Assembly: GCF_002135355.1 (NCBI RefSeq)
Contig: NZ_NEGE01000014.1
Coordinates: forward strand, 1-64,000
From: Acinetobacter sp. ANC 4169
GTDB lineage: Bacteria; Pseudomonadota; Gammaproteobacteria; Pseudomonadales; Moraxellaceae
Reading direction: 5' to 3'
Length of the DNA: 64,000 nucleotides
The position numbers and the translations under genes are program-made. The stretch's first letter is position 1; every line of letters starts with the position of its first letter. The notes beneath the pieces are model-generated. The model saw nothing but the letters and a program-made list of their open reading frames with translations. It made no database searches and was not told where the DNA came from. Shown piece by piece: positions 34,253 through 42,100 of the stretch.

Positions 34253-34313
34253 ATTAAATTTTAAATTTAAATTATTTAATAAAAACAATTATTTAATATA
34301 AAAACTACATCCT

Positions 34314-34327
34314 CGCTGAGCGCACCA
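34314..34327 (+). other. attR: right attachment repeat
   Basis: CGCTGAGCGCACCA is an exact copy of the tRNA-Arg 3' end (19083-19096). The rest of a tRNA is absent, so it marks the right end of the island. The remaining 160 bp to the next feature hold nothing recognised. Confidence 0.88.
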
Positions 34328-34490
34328 TTTTCCTGTTTTATCCCTTCCGAATTTATCTGAAATCTATTAAAAATAAGTAACTTATGTTGATCTATTGTTT
34401 GACGGTGTCCGACGCTGTTTTAGGATTTCGAAGTTTTTTACGGTAATTTTTGCGGTAATCCAACATTTACTGCAGGGACTTACCGTAAAA

Positions 34491-34968
34491 ATGCCAAAAT
34501 TAGTTTTAAATCTTACAGATACACAAATACGATCGGCTTTAAGTTCACACAAAAAATTATCAGTTAAGGTTCAAATCAAACTTGCAGATGGTAAAGGTTT
34601 GTTCTTTATCATTGATAAAAATGGGAACGCATATTGGACATGGGATTATACTCGGCCAATAACTAAAAAACGTAACAGTATATCTTTAGGGACGTATCCA
34701 GAAATATCTTTATCAAATGCACGTGCAAAACGAGCTGATTGTAGAGAGTTGCTTGCTCAAAATATTGATCCAGCAATTCAGAAGCAACGTGAAGATGAAC
34801 TTACGCAATTTCAAAATAATACTTTTAAATTAATAGCAGATGAATACCGCAAGACCGAAGAACTAGAGCCAAGTACTCAACGTCGAAATAATTTTGTCTG
34901 GGATAAGTTATATGCAGCGATAGGCGATAAGACAATTACTGATATTACACCGTCTCAAATTTTAGATG
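34491..34968 (+). pseudogene. Second P4-type integrase, truncated by an IS
   Basis: The frame from ATG 34491 encodes about 160 residues of an integrase N-terminus: MPKLVLNLTDTQIRSALSSH, the DUF4102 pattern LADGKGLFFIIDKNGNAYW, SLGTYPEISLSNARAKRAD and LLAQNIDP, and the start of the core-binding domain. It then runs into the left end of the IS3-family element at 34969. The catalytic domain is missing and no continuation is seen on the far side of the IS. It differs clearly from the island integrase, so it is a relic of a second element at the same site. Confidence 0.85.
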
Positions 34969-35032
34969 TGAATAGCCACCGATTTTGTAGACACCTTTTA
35001 GTTAGATAAAATGGCTAATTAACGAGGTGCTT

Positions 35033-35311
35033 ATGAGCAGTAAACGATACCCTGAAGAATTCAAAATTGAAGCAGTAAAGCAAGTTACTGAGAAAGGTCA
35101 TAGTGTGGCCGAAGTTTCTGCACGTTTAGGAACCACCACCCATAGTCTGTATGCCTGGATTAAACGTTATGATCCTCAACAGCCCAAGATCATAGAATCT
35201 AATGATCCAAGTGCGGAATTAGCAAAGTTAAAAAAAGAGCTGCAACGGGTTACTGAGGAAAGGGATATTTTAAAAAAGGCCGCGGTGTACTTCGCAAGCC
35301 AGTCCAAATGA
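35033..35311 (+). CDS. IS3-family transposase OrfA
   Basis: 92-aa DNA-binding subunit. It has the HTH_Tnp_1 pattern RYPEEFKIEAVKQVTEKGH, SVAEVSARLGTTTHSLYAWIKRY, then a leucine-zipper-like tail LAKLKKELQRVTEERDILKKA. The ATG at 35033 follows AGGTGC. The run AAAAAAG at 35272-35278 near its end is a -1 frameshift site of the IS3 type, which would fuse it to OrfB. It overlaps orfB by ATGA at 35308-35311. Confidence 0.93.
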   Translation: MSSKRYPEEFKIEAVKQVTEKGHSVAEVSARLGTTTHSLYAWIKRYDPQQPKIIESNDPSAELAKLKKELQRVTEERDILKKAAVYFASQSK

Positions 35312-36195
35312 GGTACGCCTTTATTCAGGACAATCAGCACATATGGCCTATCCGTCGTTTATGTTCAACTTTAGATGTTCATCACAGTGGTTATTACGCG
35401 TGGTTAAAGCAACCCACCAGTAAAACTGCCAAGAAACGGCAACAGCTTTCAGGACTGATTAAACAGTTCTGGCTGGAATCTGGCGGAGTCTACGGCTATC
35501 GCAAGATTCACTGTGATTTAAAAGATGTTGGAGAAAGCTGCGGAATTAATCGGGTACATCGACTCATGAAGGCGAATGGTCTCAAATCACAGCGTGGCTA
35601 TCGTAAACCTAGAGCTCATGCTGGTACTCCAGCTGTTGTTGTCGCAAACACTTTAGACCGCCAATTTAATCCAACGCAGCCGAACCAATTATGGGTAACT
35701 GATATGAGAAGCACTGCTTCGCAAGATATCCGTACTCATGAAGGGTGGCTGTATCTTACAGTTGTGATTGACTTGTTTTCACGTCTAGTTGTTGGCTGGT
35801 CGATGAAATCCAGAATCACGACAGATCTGGTTTTAGATGCGTTATTAATGGCTTTGTGGCGAAGAAACCCAAAGAACAAAGTCCTGATTCATTCTGACCA
35901 AGGCAGCCAATACACCAGTCATGAATGGCAGGCATTTCTCAAACATCATAATCTTGAAAGCAGTATGAGCAGACGAGGAAACTGTCATGATAATGCTGTT
36001 GCTGAGAGCTTTTTTCAGCTGTTAAAGCGAGAGAGGATCAAGAAGAAAATATATGCATCAAGAACTGAAGCAAGGTCTGATATCTTTGAATATATTGAGA
36101 TGTTCTACAATTCAAAACGCAGACATGGTTCCAATGGTCAGCGTTCTCCATTAGATTATGAAAAGGCCCATCAAAAGATGGTTAAGTGTGTCTAG
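35308..36195 (+). CDS. IS3-family transposase OrfB (DDE catalytic part)
   Basis: 295-aa catalytic part with an rve integrase core. The DDE residues are visible: first Asp in LWVTDMRS, second Asp in IHSDQGSQYTSHEW, and Glu in NAVAESFFQLLKRE. The N-terminal HTH_21-like region (GGVYGYRKIHCDL) precedes it. The frame is intact, and the -1 frame leading from the A6G site in orfA is free of stops up to its ATG, so an OrfAB fusion can be made. The element could be active. Confidence 0.94.
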   Translation: MRYAFIQDNQHIWPIRRLCSTLDVHHSGYYAWLKQPTSKTAKKRQQLSGLIKQFWLESGGVYGYRKIHCDLKDVGESCGINRVHRLMKANGLKSQRGYRKPRAHAGTPAVVVANTLDRQFNPTQPNQLWVTDMRSTASQDIRTHEGWLYLTVVIDLFSRLVVGWSMKSRITTDLVLDALLMALWRRNPKNKVLIHSDQGSQYTSHEWQAFLKHHNLESSMSRRGNCHDNAVAESFFQLLKRERIKKKIYASRTEARSDIFEYIEMFYNSKRRHGSNGQRSPLDYEKAHQKMVKCV

Positions 36196-36223
36196 AATTT
36201 TGGTGGCTATTCACTATACACAT

Positions 36224-36438
36224 AAAAATTTAGCAATTAAGCCTTTAATAAAGCTCACAGATGACAATGGATGTTTTTTTATCGATAAAAAAGTTTTACC
36301 TTTTGGCTCTTTGACTATGCATGTCTTATAAATAAAAAACGGAATAGTCTCTTATTTGGCACCTATCCTGAAATTTTACTTGTTGAAGCATGAAAGAAGC
36401 GTGCTGAATACAAAATACTAATTTCACAAAATATTAGA
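36224..36438 (+). pseudogene. Decayed N-terminus of a third P4-type integrase
   Basis: Right of the IS the DNA still translates as integrase N-terminal pieces in shifting frames: LAIKPLIKLTDDNGCFFIDK, then after a frameshift LLFGTYPEILLVEA, a TGA stop, KKRAEYKILISQNI. These match the DUF4102 domain (xLADGxG..., LGTYPEVSLxEAR, LLAQNID). It repeats the N-terminal region already present left of the IS, so it is a different gene copy and not the other half of that integrase. Confidence 0.75.
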
Positions 36439-36446
36439 CTGCATTG

Positions 36447-36852
36447 GTATGTGCGTTACGCTGGAATAATTTAACCAATTATTTGCATGAAGCTGATGAA
36501 CAAATCTGTGCCATCTTACAAATCGAATCTAAAAAAGATTTAGAAAATTTAGATACGATTTTAAAAGTTGAAGGATGTAGATGGTATATTCATTGACCTT
36601 GCAGATCTTTCTGCAGTACTTCGACATTGAGGCAATTCTGGATATTCTGAAGTGCAAAAATGATGGTCTCAAGTATTCAAAAATCATGTTGCAGTTAAAT
36701 CAGCTATCCTTTTTCTGTAGATGAAATGCCTGCAAAGCAAAATTTAGCTTTGGGTACAAAATTCGTTGCTGTTGGTGTAGATAGTAGTTTACCGATTAAA
36801 TCGGTGACACAATTGCAGTCTAAATTTAGAAAATGGCGTAGCAGCTGCTTAA
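36447..36852 (+). pseudogene. Truncated, frameshifted HpaI/HpcH-family aldolase
   Basis: C-terminal half of a class II 2-oxo-acid aldolase: NYLHEADEQICAILQIESKK, then after a +1 shift near 36574 VDGIFIDLADLSA, a TGA in place of Arg in HRGN, a second stop near 36660, then LALGTKFVAVGVDSSL and a final shift before a TAA at 36850. The family uses [23 protein letters not shown] and LGAxFVAVGVD, so the match is clear. The N-terminal half is replaced by integrase debris. An intact copy would make succinate semialdehyde, the substrate of the next gene. Confidence 0.82.
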
Positions 36853-36886
36853 AGCGCCGTGCCAAGCGACTATTAAGGAGATATAG

Positions 36887-38335
36887 ATGCAACTGAATAA
36901 TCCAGACTTGCTGAAACAACAAGTATTTATTGATGGTCTTTGGATGGATGCGGCAGATGGCAAAAGCTTTGCGGTGACCAACCCGGCAATAGGCGAAACC
37001 ATTGCCCACGTGCCAAGTGTCTCAACTGCACAAGTGGAGCAAGCTGTACTGGCTGCCGAGACTGCACTGCATTCCTGGAAAAATACCACGGCGAAAGAGC
37101 GCTCAGTATTACTGCGTAAATGGTTTGACCTGATTGTGGCCAATCAGGAAGATCTGGCAGTCATTTTAAGCACTGAACAAGGTAAGCCATTAACAGAAAG
37201 CCGTGGTGAAATTCTGTATGGTGCGAGCTTTATTGAGTGGTTTGCAGAAGAAGCAAAACGTACCTATGGCGATGTAATTCCACATGACAAAGAGGGTCGC
37301 CGTTTAGTTGTAATCAAACAGCCGGTGGGGGTGGTCGCAGCGATTACGCCGTGGAATTTCCCGAATGCCATGATCACGCGTAAGGCGGGGCCAGCACTTG
37401 CTGCAGGCTGTACCATTATTATCAAGCCAGCTTCAGAAACACCATTGTCAGCATTGGCTCTGGTTGCACTGGCTGAACAAGCGGGAATTCCGAAAGGGGT
37501 AATAAATGTAGTAACAGGTAGTTCACGTGAAATTGGTGGGGTACTGACCACGCACCCGGTTGTGAAAAAATTATCTTTCACAGGTTCAACTCAAGTGGGC
37601 AAATTGCTAATGGAACAGTGTGCTTCCACCATGAAAAAAGTCAGCATGGAATTGGGTGGTAATGCACCCTTGATTGTGTTTGAAGATGCCGATCTAGAGA
37701 GGGCGGTAAAAGGTGCAATGGCATCGAAATTCCGTAATAGTGGTCAAACCTGTGTATGTAGTAACCGTATTTTGGTACATGCCAATATTCATGATCAGTT
37801 CCTGGAAAAATTGGCTGCTGCCGTGCAAAAGTTAAAAGTTGCCCCAGCCTTTGAAGCAGGTGCGGAACAAGGTCCTTTGATTAATGAAAAAGCCGTTGAA
37901 AAGATCGAAGAACATATTGCCGATGCTGTCGGTAAAGGCGCAAAAGTTATGGTGGGTGGTAAACGCCATGAATTAGGCCAAACCTTCTTTGAGCCGACTG
38001 TATTGTCAGATGTGACATCTGACATGCTGGTGGCTAAAAATGAAACCTTTGCACCGCTTGCACCGGTATTTAAATTCAGTACAGATGAAGAAGCGATCCA
38101 AATGGCAAACGATACCGAGTTTGGCTTGGCCTCTTATATCTATACCGAAAGCTTAAGCCGTGCCTGGAAAGTTGGGGAAGCACTAGAATACGGCATGGTC
38201 GGTATTAACGAAGGTCTGATTTCGACTGAAGTTGCACCATTTGGTGGGATTAAGGAATCTGGCACAGGACGTGAAGGTTCAAAATACGGTATTGAAGACT
38301 ATCTGCAAATTAAATATATGTGTATGGGTATTTAA
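36887..38335 (+). CDS. gabD: NAD(P)-dependent succinate-semialdehyde dehydrogenase
   Basis: 482-aa aldehyde dehydrogenase that oxidises succinate semialdehyde to succinate. Key residues are Glu255 in SMELGGNAPLIV and the catalytic Cys289 in SGQTCVCSNR, with the NAD-binding TPWNFPNAMITRKAGPAL and FTGSTQVGKLL. The CVC arrangement at the active site is the GabD pattern. It has AAGGAG 6 bp before ATG 36887, 34 bp after the end of the aldolase relic. In relatives this pair serves 4-hydroxyphenylacetate-type degradation. Here the gene is intact, but its upstream partner and perhaps its promoter have been lost. Confidence 0.93.
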   Translation: MQLNNPDLLKQQVFIDGLWMDAADGKSFAVTNPAIGETIAHVPSVSTAQVEQAVLAAETALHSWKNTTAKERSVLLRKWFDLIVANQEDLAVILSTEQGKPLTESRGEILYGASFIEWFAEEAKRTYGDVIPHDKEGRRLVVIKQPVGVVAAITPWNFPNAMITRKAGPALAAGCTIIIKPASETPLSALALVALAEQAGIPKGVINVVTGSSREIGGVLTTHPVVKKLSFTGSTQVGKLLMEQCASTMKKVSMELGGNAPLIVFEDADLERAVKGAMASKFRNSGQTCVCSNRILVHANIHDQFLEKLAAAVQKLKVAPAFEAGAEQGPLINEKAVEKIEEHIADAVGKGAKVMVGGKRHELGQTFFEPTVLSDVTSDMLVAKNETFAPLAPVFKFSTDEEAIQMANDTEFGLASYIYTESLSRAWKVGEALEYGMVGINEGLISTEVAPFGGIKESGTGREGSKYGIEDYLQIKYMCMGI

Positions 38336-38349
38336 GCCTAAACCATGGC

Positions 38350-38379
38350 AAATAAGGATCAAGTGATCCTTATTTTTTT
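38350..38379 (+). terminator. Terminator of gabD
   Basis: AAATAAGGATC (38350-38360) pairs with GATCCTTATTT (38365-38375) and continues into T's, 15 bp after the stop. Confidence 0.85.
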
Positions 38380-38691
38380 AGCTCAAAATTTGGGGGGAAT
38401 ATGAAACAGCTTTCTCAGCTTAAGTTGAAATAAAAAATTCAACATTAATTAAATGATTAATTATAGAAAGAAAAAATCATCCTATATTTTTGATTTAATT
38501 TATTTTAAGTATAGAAATATTAATCATACTAGCTCTGAAAATGGCAGATATAAAGCAACAAATATTAGACCCACTTTCAGGTTTTATGTAAATCTAAGCA
38601 GCTGATATTAAAACAGCATCTATTTTGCACGAATTTATAAAATATACAATTATAGTTTTATTGAATTGCTGTGTATAAATGTTGAGCAGGG

Positions 38692-38720
38692 TTGCCTATT
38701 TCATTCTCGAGTTTTATATT
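38692..38720 (+). promoter_or_regulatory. Promoter of the candidate sRNA
   Basis: TTGCCT (38692-38697), a 17-bp spacer and TATATT (38715-38720) predict a start near 38727. No open frame follows, which favours an RNA product. Confidence 0.5.
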
Positions 38721-38726
38721 AAAAAT

Positions 38727-38860
38727 ACAGTAGGTCGAGAGACGCTACAAAGTGGTTGGACGGATCAATGACAGCTTGTTGAGTTTGCAACCTTCGGGTT
38801 GAAACAAAAAATCAGCACTAGCCTTCCAACATAAAAGCCCGCAGAAATGCGGGCTTTCTT
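38727..38860 (+). ncRNA. Candidate small RNA of about 130 nt
   Basis: Between a good promoter (38692-38720) and a strong terminator (38834-38857) lies a 107-nt stretch with no reading frame. A hairpin closed by a TTCG loop (GTTT-CAACC with GGTTG-AAAC, about 38785-38810) precedes the terminator. The remaining gap from 38380 to 38690 is AT-rich with nothing recognised. I do not recognise the RNA family. Confidence 0.5.
38834..38857 (+). terminator. Terminator of the candidate sRNA
   Basis: AAAGCCCGCA (38834-38843) pairs with TGCGGGCTTT (38848-38857) around a GAAA tetraloop, then a T-rich tail. Confidence 0.88.
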
Positions 38861-39090
38861 ATTTTAATGAGCAAAAATGCTTTGCGAATAGCCCGGGTAT
38901 AGCAGCATTCACTTTAGATCATTGAGGCTGATCGACATGATTTATTCTAAAAGTTAAGTATTTTCTCCATAGCATATTTAAGGTAGATATCATCTATTTG
39001 TTTATAAAAAATTACATTGCTAAGAAATCTAACATCTCTAAATTATGGATAAATAAAACGTATGTTATAAAAAAGACTGATTAAATAAAG

Positions 39091-39324
39091 ATGGCAGAGA
39101 TTGATATGACTCAACTGATTGAGGTGAAGGTGAAAGACCAATTTAGCAATATTTATGCAGTCCAAGCATTATTACGGGCGATTCCGGAAAATTCGGCCTT
39201 ACATAAACTGTCATTATTTCAAAAGATTGAACATATCGTTGTGAATGGAGAAATTATTCGTCCAAGTATTGAGTTGCTTTTTGAAAGCCGTATTTCCGAC
39301 AGTATTTATCGTGTGATTGAATAG
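39091..39324 (+). CDS. Hypothetical protein, 77 aa
   Basis: Small soluble protein (MAEIDMTQLIEVKVKDQFSN..., then ALHKLSLFQKIEHIVVNGEI). No family is recognised. Either ATG 39091 or ATG 39106 could be the start; the second has AGAG 6 bp upstream and would give 72 aa. A long hairpin with T-run follows, so it is a single-gene unit. Confidence 0.6.
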   Translation: MAEIDMTQLIEVKVKDQFSNIYAVQALLRAIPENSALHKLSLFQKIEHIVVNGEIIRPSIELLFESRISDSIYRVIE

Positions 39325-39366
39325 TAAAATACTTTATAACAGCTTCGCATATATAATTGAGGAAAG

Positions 39367-39420
39367 ATAAAAACTCACTTATTTCTTATTTAAGAGTAAT
39401 AAGTAACGGTGAGTTTTTAT
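39367..39420 (+). terminator. Long-stem terminator after the 77-aa gene
   Basis: ATAAAAACTCAC (from 39367) pairs with GTGAGTTTTTAT (to 39420), with a second inner stem TTATT/AATAA. Confidence 0.6.
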
Positions 39421-39421
39421 A

Positions 39422-39508
39422 ATGGGAAAAACCAAGCTTCATAAATATTTTCAAGAAATTAATACGATTAAAAAAGCTCATTGCCGTGAGCTAAAGATCA
39501 ATGCTTAA
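39422..39508 (+). CDS. Possible 28-aa peptide
   Basis: ATG 39422 begins MGKTKLHKYFQEINTIKKAH, a Lys-rich peptide ending at TAA 39506-39508, overlapping the stop of the converging gene. A GGTGAG sequence precedes it at long spacing, inside the terminator stem. It may be a chance frame. Confidence 0.25.
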   Translation: MGKTKLHKYFQEINTIKKAHCRELKINA

Positions 39509-39858
39509 ATTAAATTTAGCTCTACATCATATTTATTAAATTCTTGCATAACGTTTTCAATCACTTTGATTCCAATGATATCATCACAACTAAAAATTTC
39601 ATCATGGCCTTGTGTACTGTTATAACAGATGATTTGCTGGATTAACCAACGATTTTCAACTTCTGTTTGTTCAATAATGACCCGAAGCGGTTGCAAGTTT
39701 TCGCTAACTTGGCGGGGCAATACACTGGTAATGGCAAGTTGAATATAGGTCAAATCTTCTTGAGGACTTAAAAATGTAAGCACCCAGTTGCCTACCTTTT
39801 TTAAGTACATGGGATTGTCTGCTGGATGAAATTCTAAATAATGTAAGGATGTCATCAT
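39505..39858 (-). CDS. Hypothetical protein, 117 aa
   Basis: Soluble protein with two aromatic N-terminal strands (HYLEFHPADNPMYLKKVGNWVLTFL) and an acidic C-terminal half (DEIFSCDDIIGIKVIENVMQEF). I recognise no family. The double ATG at 39858 and 39855 follows AGGGGA at good spacing. Monocistronic on the minus strand, converging on the 77-aa gene. Function unknown. Confidence 0.7.
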   Translation of the reverse strand: MMTSLHYLEFHPADNPMYLKKVGNWVLTFLSPQEDLTYIQLAITSVLPRQVSENLQPLRVIIEQTEVENRWLIQQIICYNSTQGHDEIFSCDDIIGIKVIENVMQEFNKYDVELNLI

Positions 39859-40070
39859 GAATTCCCCTGAAATATTTACTATATGGGGCTTTTAGCGAAT
39901 ATATGCCATTCAGCTAAGGTCTTATTTAGCATAAAGCAATTGATTGTAGTTTCATCTAGCGATAGTGAAATAAATCCAATCTTATTGTTTTACAAGTATA
40001 AAAATGAATATTCCCTAAATGGCTAAGACCTTAAATAAATAATAAAACATAAAAAAACTCTTAAGCTTGT

Positions 40071-40697
40071 TCAGCTCATCAGTTTCTGTAGAGAAAAATT
40101 GATCTGGTTGAGGCATCGGTTTAATTCCTGTGGTGCAATGCGACTTTCCTGTAATGTGGTAATCCATTGCATCTGGCACAGTTTTAAACTGCGTAAATCG
40201 GTAGTTTGAAGAATGCGCGTAATCAGCTGTTTGGCCATTAAACCGCAGTGCTGTTGTAACAGTTGCACCATCAGCAGTTTAACTTGCTCAAAGTCCAGTA
40301 TTTCTGCACTAAGTTGCATTTCATTTTCATGAGATGGTTGCTGTGCACTAAAATCCGTTATTGAAGATTGGGAAATGCTGGGAACAAAGATCTCTTCGGC
40401 AGAGTGATCTTTAAGTTGAGTACCTTGGTGGGGAAGTCCGGTTTCAATTTCTGTATTCAGGTTTTTGGGTGCGAGTGTTGCCTGAATCTGCTGTGGAGCG
40501 GGACGGCTAATTAAACCCATCTCGAGTAATTGTTCGAGTAATTCCGGTGGTGCGATACGACGCTTGAATTGTTCAGCAAGCAAGTCAAAATCATCGGTAC
40601 CTATCAGTAATAACAGTCGTCGTTGACGTGCATTCAGATTGAGTGAACGTTGTTTTAAACTTTCAATGCCTAAATCAGTTTTATAATATTGAGTCAT
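40071..40697 (-). CDS. Hypothetical protein, 208 aa, winged-helix-like N-terminus
   Basis: The first 65 residues (LKQRSLNLNARQRRLLLLIGTDDFDLL, then PPELLEQLLEMGLISRP) resemble the short helical winged-helix domain that precedes GGDEF or response proteins in other bacteria. A polar linker rich in Gln and Ser (residues about 68-125) follows, then a helical C-terminal domain (LQQHCGLMAKQLITRILQT, CQMQWITTLQESRIAPQELN). No signal peptide. The function is unknown. It precedes the exonuclease gene on the same strand by about 90 bp but need not be co-transcribed. Confidence 0.75.
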   Translation of the reverse strand: MTQYYKTDLGIESLKQRSLNLNARQRRLLLLIGTDDFDLLAEQFKRRIAPPELLEQLLEMGLISRPAPQQIQATLAPKNLNTEIETGLPHQGTQLKDHSAEEIFVPSISQSSITDFSAQQPSHENEMQLSAEILDFEQVKLLMVQLLQQHCGLMAKQLITRILQTTDLRSLKLCQMQWITTLQESRIAPQELNRCLNQINFSLQKLMS

Positions 40698-40783
40698 GCC
40701 TTAATTTATCCCCCGCTAAATTAAGGCCGATTGTAGGGGGGAATAATGACAGTATTATTTAAATAATATTACAAATCAAAAGA

Positions 40784-41482
40784 TTATAAAGTTGTGATTT
40801 GGGCCTTATCGAGTGCTTTGCGCAAATAAGGGTCTAAATCTTCCTGACGAAGTAGCCACTGCATGTAATCGGCAGGCAAATCGGTGATGGCAGTACCACG
40901 GTGTTTACCAAAATTAATGCTACGGGGAATGCGCGCATCTTCAGATTTATTATAAAGTTCTTCAATGCTTTGAATATTTAGATGATGGATTTCATGCATT
41001 AAAATATTGGCAGTTAAAATAATATCCATATCGGCACGGTGCGCTTTTTTAATCATCTCGCGGGCTTTTTCACTGCCTTTGCTAATCATGTAAATAAGTG
41101 CAGAAATATTATGTGCTTCGGCATCTGGCCAAACCAAACGTGCCAGTGCAAGGGTACAAATGGCTTTAATATTGCTGGTATCTACGCCGCATTTTTCAAT
41201 AGCACGAATATCATAATCAATATTGTGGCCTATAATATAAGTGGTTTCCTGTGGCAGGCTGAAAGTGCTGTAGTGAGGTTGGCCGACCAGCTCGGATTCT
41301 AGAATATGATGCACTGCCATGGCGGCAAAAGAGATCGGTTCATCGACACTATACAACTGGTCGAAAATTTTAGTCTTATCCAGTGTAAGTTTGCTGTCAT
41401 GGATTTCAATCGGGGCATAGGCAATTTCAATCGGCTGTCCATTTAAAGTATGGGTTTCGGTATCGAGAATAATTGCTTGCAT
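40784..41482 (-). CDS. DnaQ-like 3'-5' exonuclease with DUF3820 tail
   Basis: 232-aa DEDDh-type exonuclease. Exo I is LDTETHTLNGQPIEIAYAP (Asp-x-Glu), Exo II is GHNIDYDIRAIEKCG and Exo III is HRADMDIILTANIL with the catalytic His and Asp. The C-terminal 45 residues, NFGKHRGTAITDLPADYMQW, are a DUF3820 domain found after exodeoxyribonuclease X-type nucleases. It probably degrades DNA ends in repair or recombination. The start at 41482 is supported by MQAIILDTET at the N-terminus. Confidence 0.88.
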   Translation of the reverse strand: MQAIILDTETHTLNGQPIEIAYAPIEIHDSKLTLDKTKIFDQLYSVDEPISFAAMAVHHILESELVGQPHYSTFSLPQETTYIIGHNIDYDIRAIEKCGVDTSNIKAICTLALARLVWPDAEAHNISALIYMISKGSEKAREMIKKAHRADMDIILTANILMHEIHHLNIQSIEELYNKSEDARIPRSINFGKHRGTAITDLPADYMQWLLRQEDLDPYLRKALDKAQITTL

Positions 41483-42100
41483 GACTGGTCCATAACCGTA
41501 GCGATTGTTTGAGTCAATTTAACATTTTCAAATATGCGGAGACAAACTGAAAATACAGCCTTTTACCCATTCATGATTATTTCCGCACCGAGATGCTGTT
41601 TAAATGTGCTGCTTTGAAAGCATCACGCGAAATCTAAGCACTATCATGGATATCAGAGTAGCCCATCTTCTAGATCAAGTTTATTTGATAAATTGTAAAC
41701 ATAGACTTTGACGTATGTTTAGTGAATTCACAAATCTGGACCCTAGTTAAATAACGGCTTTTGAGGGGGCATTTTTGTTGGTCGGTCATCGATGCTGCAT
41801 AAGAAGGGAGCACTTTGTTCACTATTTTTCTTTTTAAACTTCTAAAGCCTAAGCGCATGCAAGCCTGGAATCAGACAAATAAAAGCAGACATATTTTGTT
41901 AAATTAATAGTGTTTGATATTTGTAAAAGTATATAAAAAAAATTTATGTAAATTAATGACTTATATTGCTAATAATTCAGTCGCTTTTTGAATTTTTTAT
42001 TTGATGTTAAATCGCATTGTTCAAATATTAAATAAAGGTAATAGTTTGTATTCATGATTACTTAAATCATCAAAATAAAAATATATAAGGAAATGCAAAA
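41483..42100. other. Gene-free stretch, 618 bp
   Basis: No convincing gene. A 62-codon minus-strand frame at 41670-41858 has no ribosome site or family resemblance. The last 150 bp before 42101 are very AT-rich and presumably hold the lipase promoter. Confidence 0.5.

Larger units (their letters stand above)
19083..34327. mobile_element. Integrated island of about 15.2 kb at tRNA-Arg
   Basis: Bounded by exact 14-bp repeats of the tRNA-Arg 3' end, with a P4-type integrase as the first gene. The first half is a replication/regulation module: integrase, unknown protein, AlpA-like, HTH, membrane peptide, DUF927 ATPase and candidate origin. The second half is cargo: a secreted protein and a type I restriction operon with two accessory genes. 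There are no phage structural genes or conjugation genes, so it would be a satellite or mobilisable-type element. Base composition varies: the first half and the hsdS recognition domains are AT-rich, while hsdM and hsdR are richer in GC. Confidence 0.9.
34969..36213 (+). mobile_element. IS3-family insertion sequence, 1245 bp
   Basis: Ends are imperfect inverted repeats beginning TGAATAGCCACC (left, 34969) and its complement (right, to 36213), matching at about 21 of the first 26 positions. Inside are orfA and orfB in relative frame -1 with an A6G slip site. The bases flanking the two ends (ATG on the left, CTA on the right) do not match, so no target duplication remains. Confidence 0.88.

Noticed and set aside
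34966..36216. Target-site duplication around the IS3-family element
   Set aside because: The triplets next to the ends differ (ATG left, CTA right), and shifting the ends by one base does not produce a match.
41670..41858. 62-codon minus-strand frame
   Set aside because: No ribosome site, low-complexity start, and no resemblance to a known protein; probably chance.
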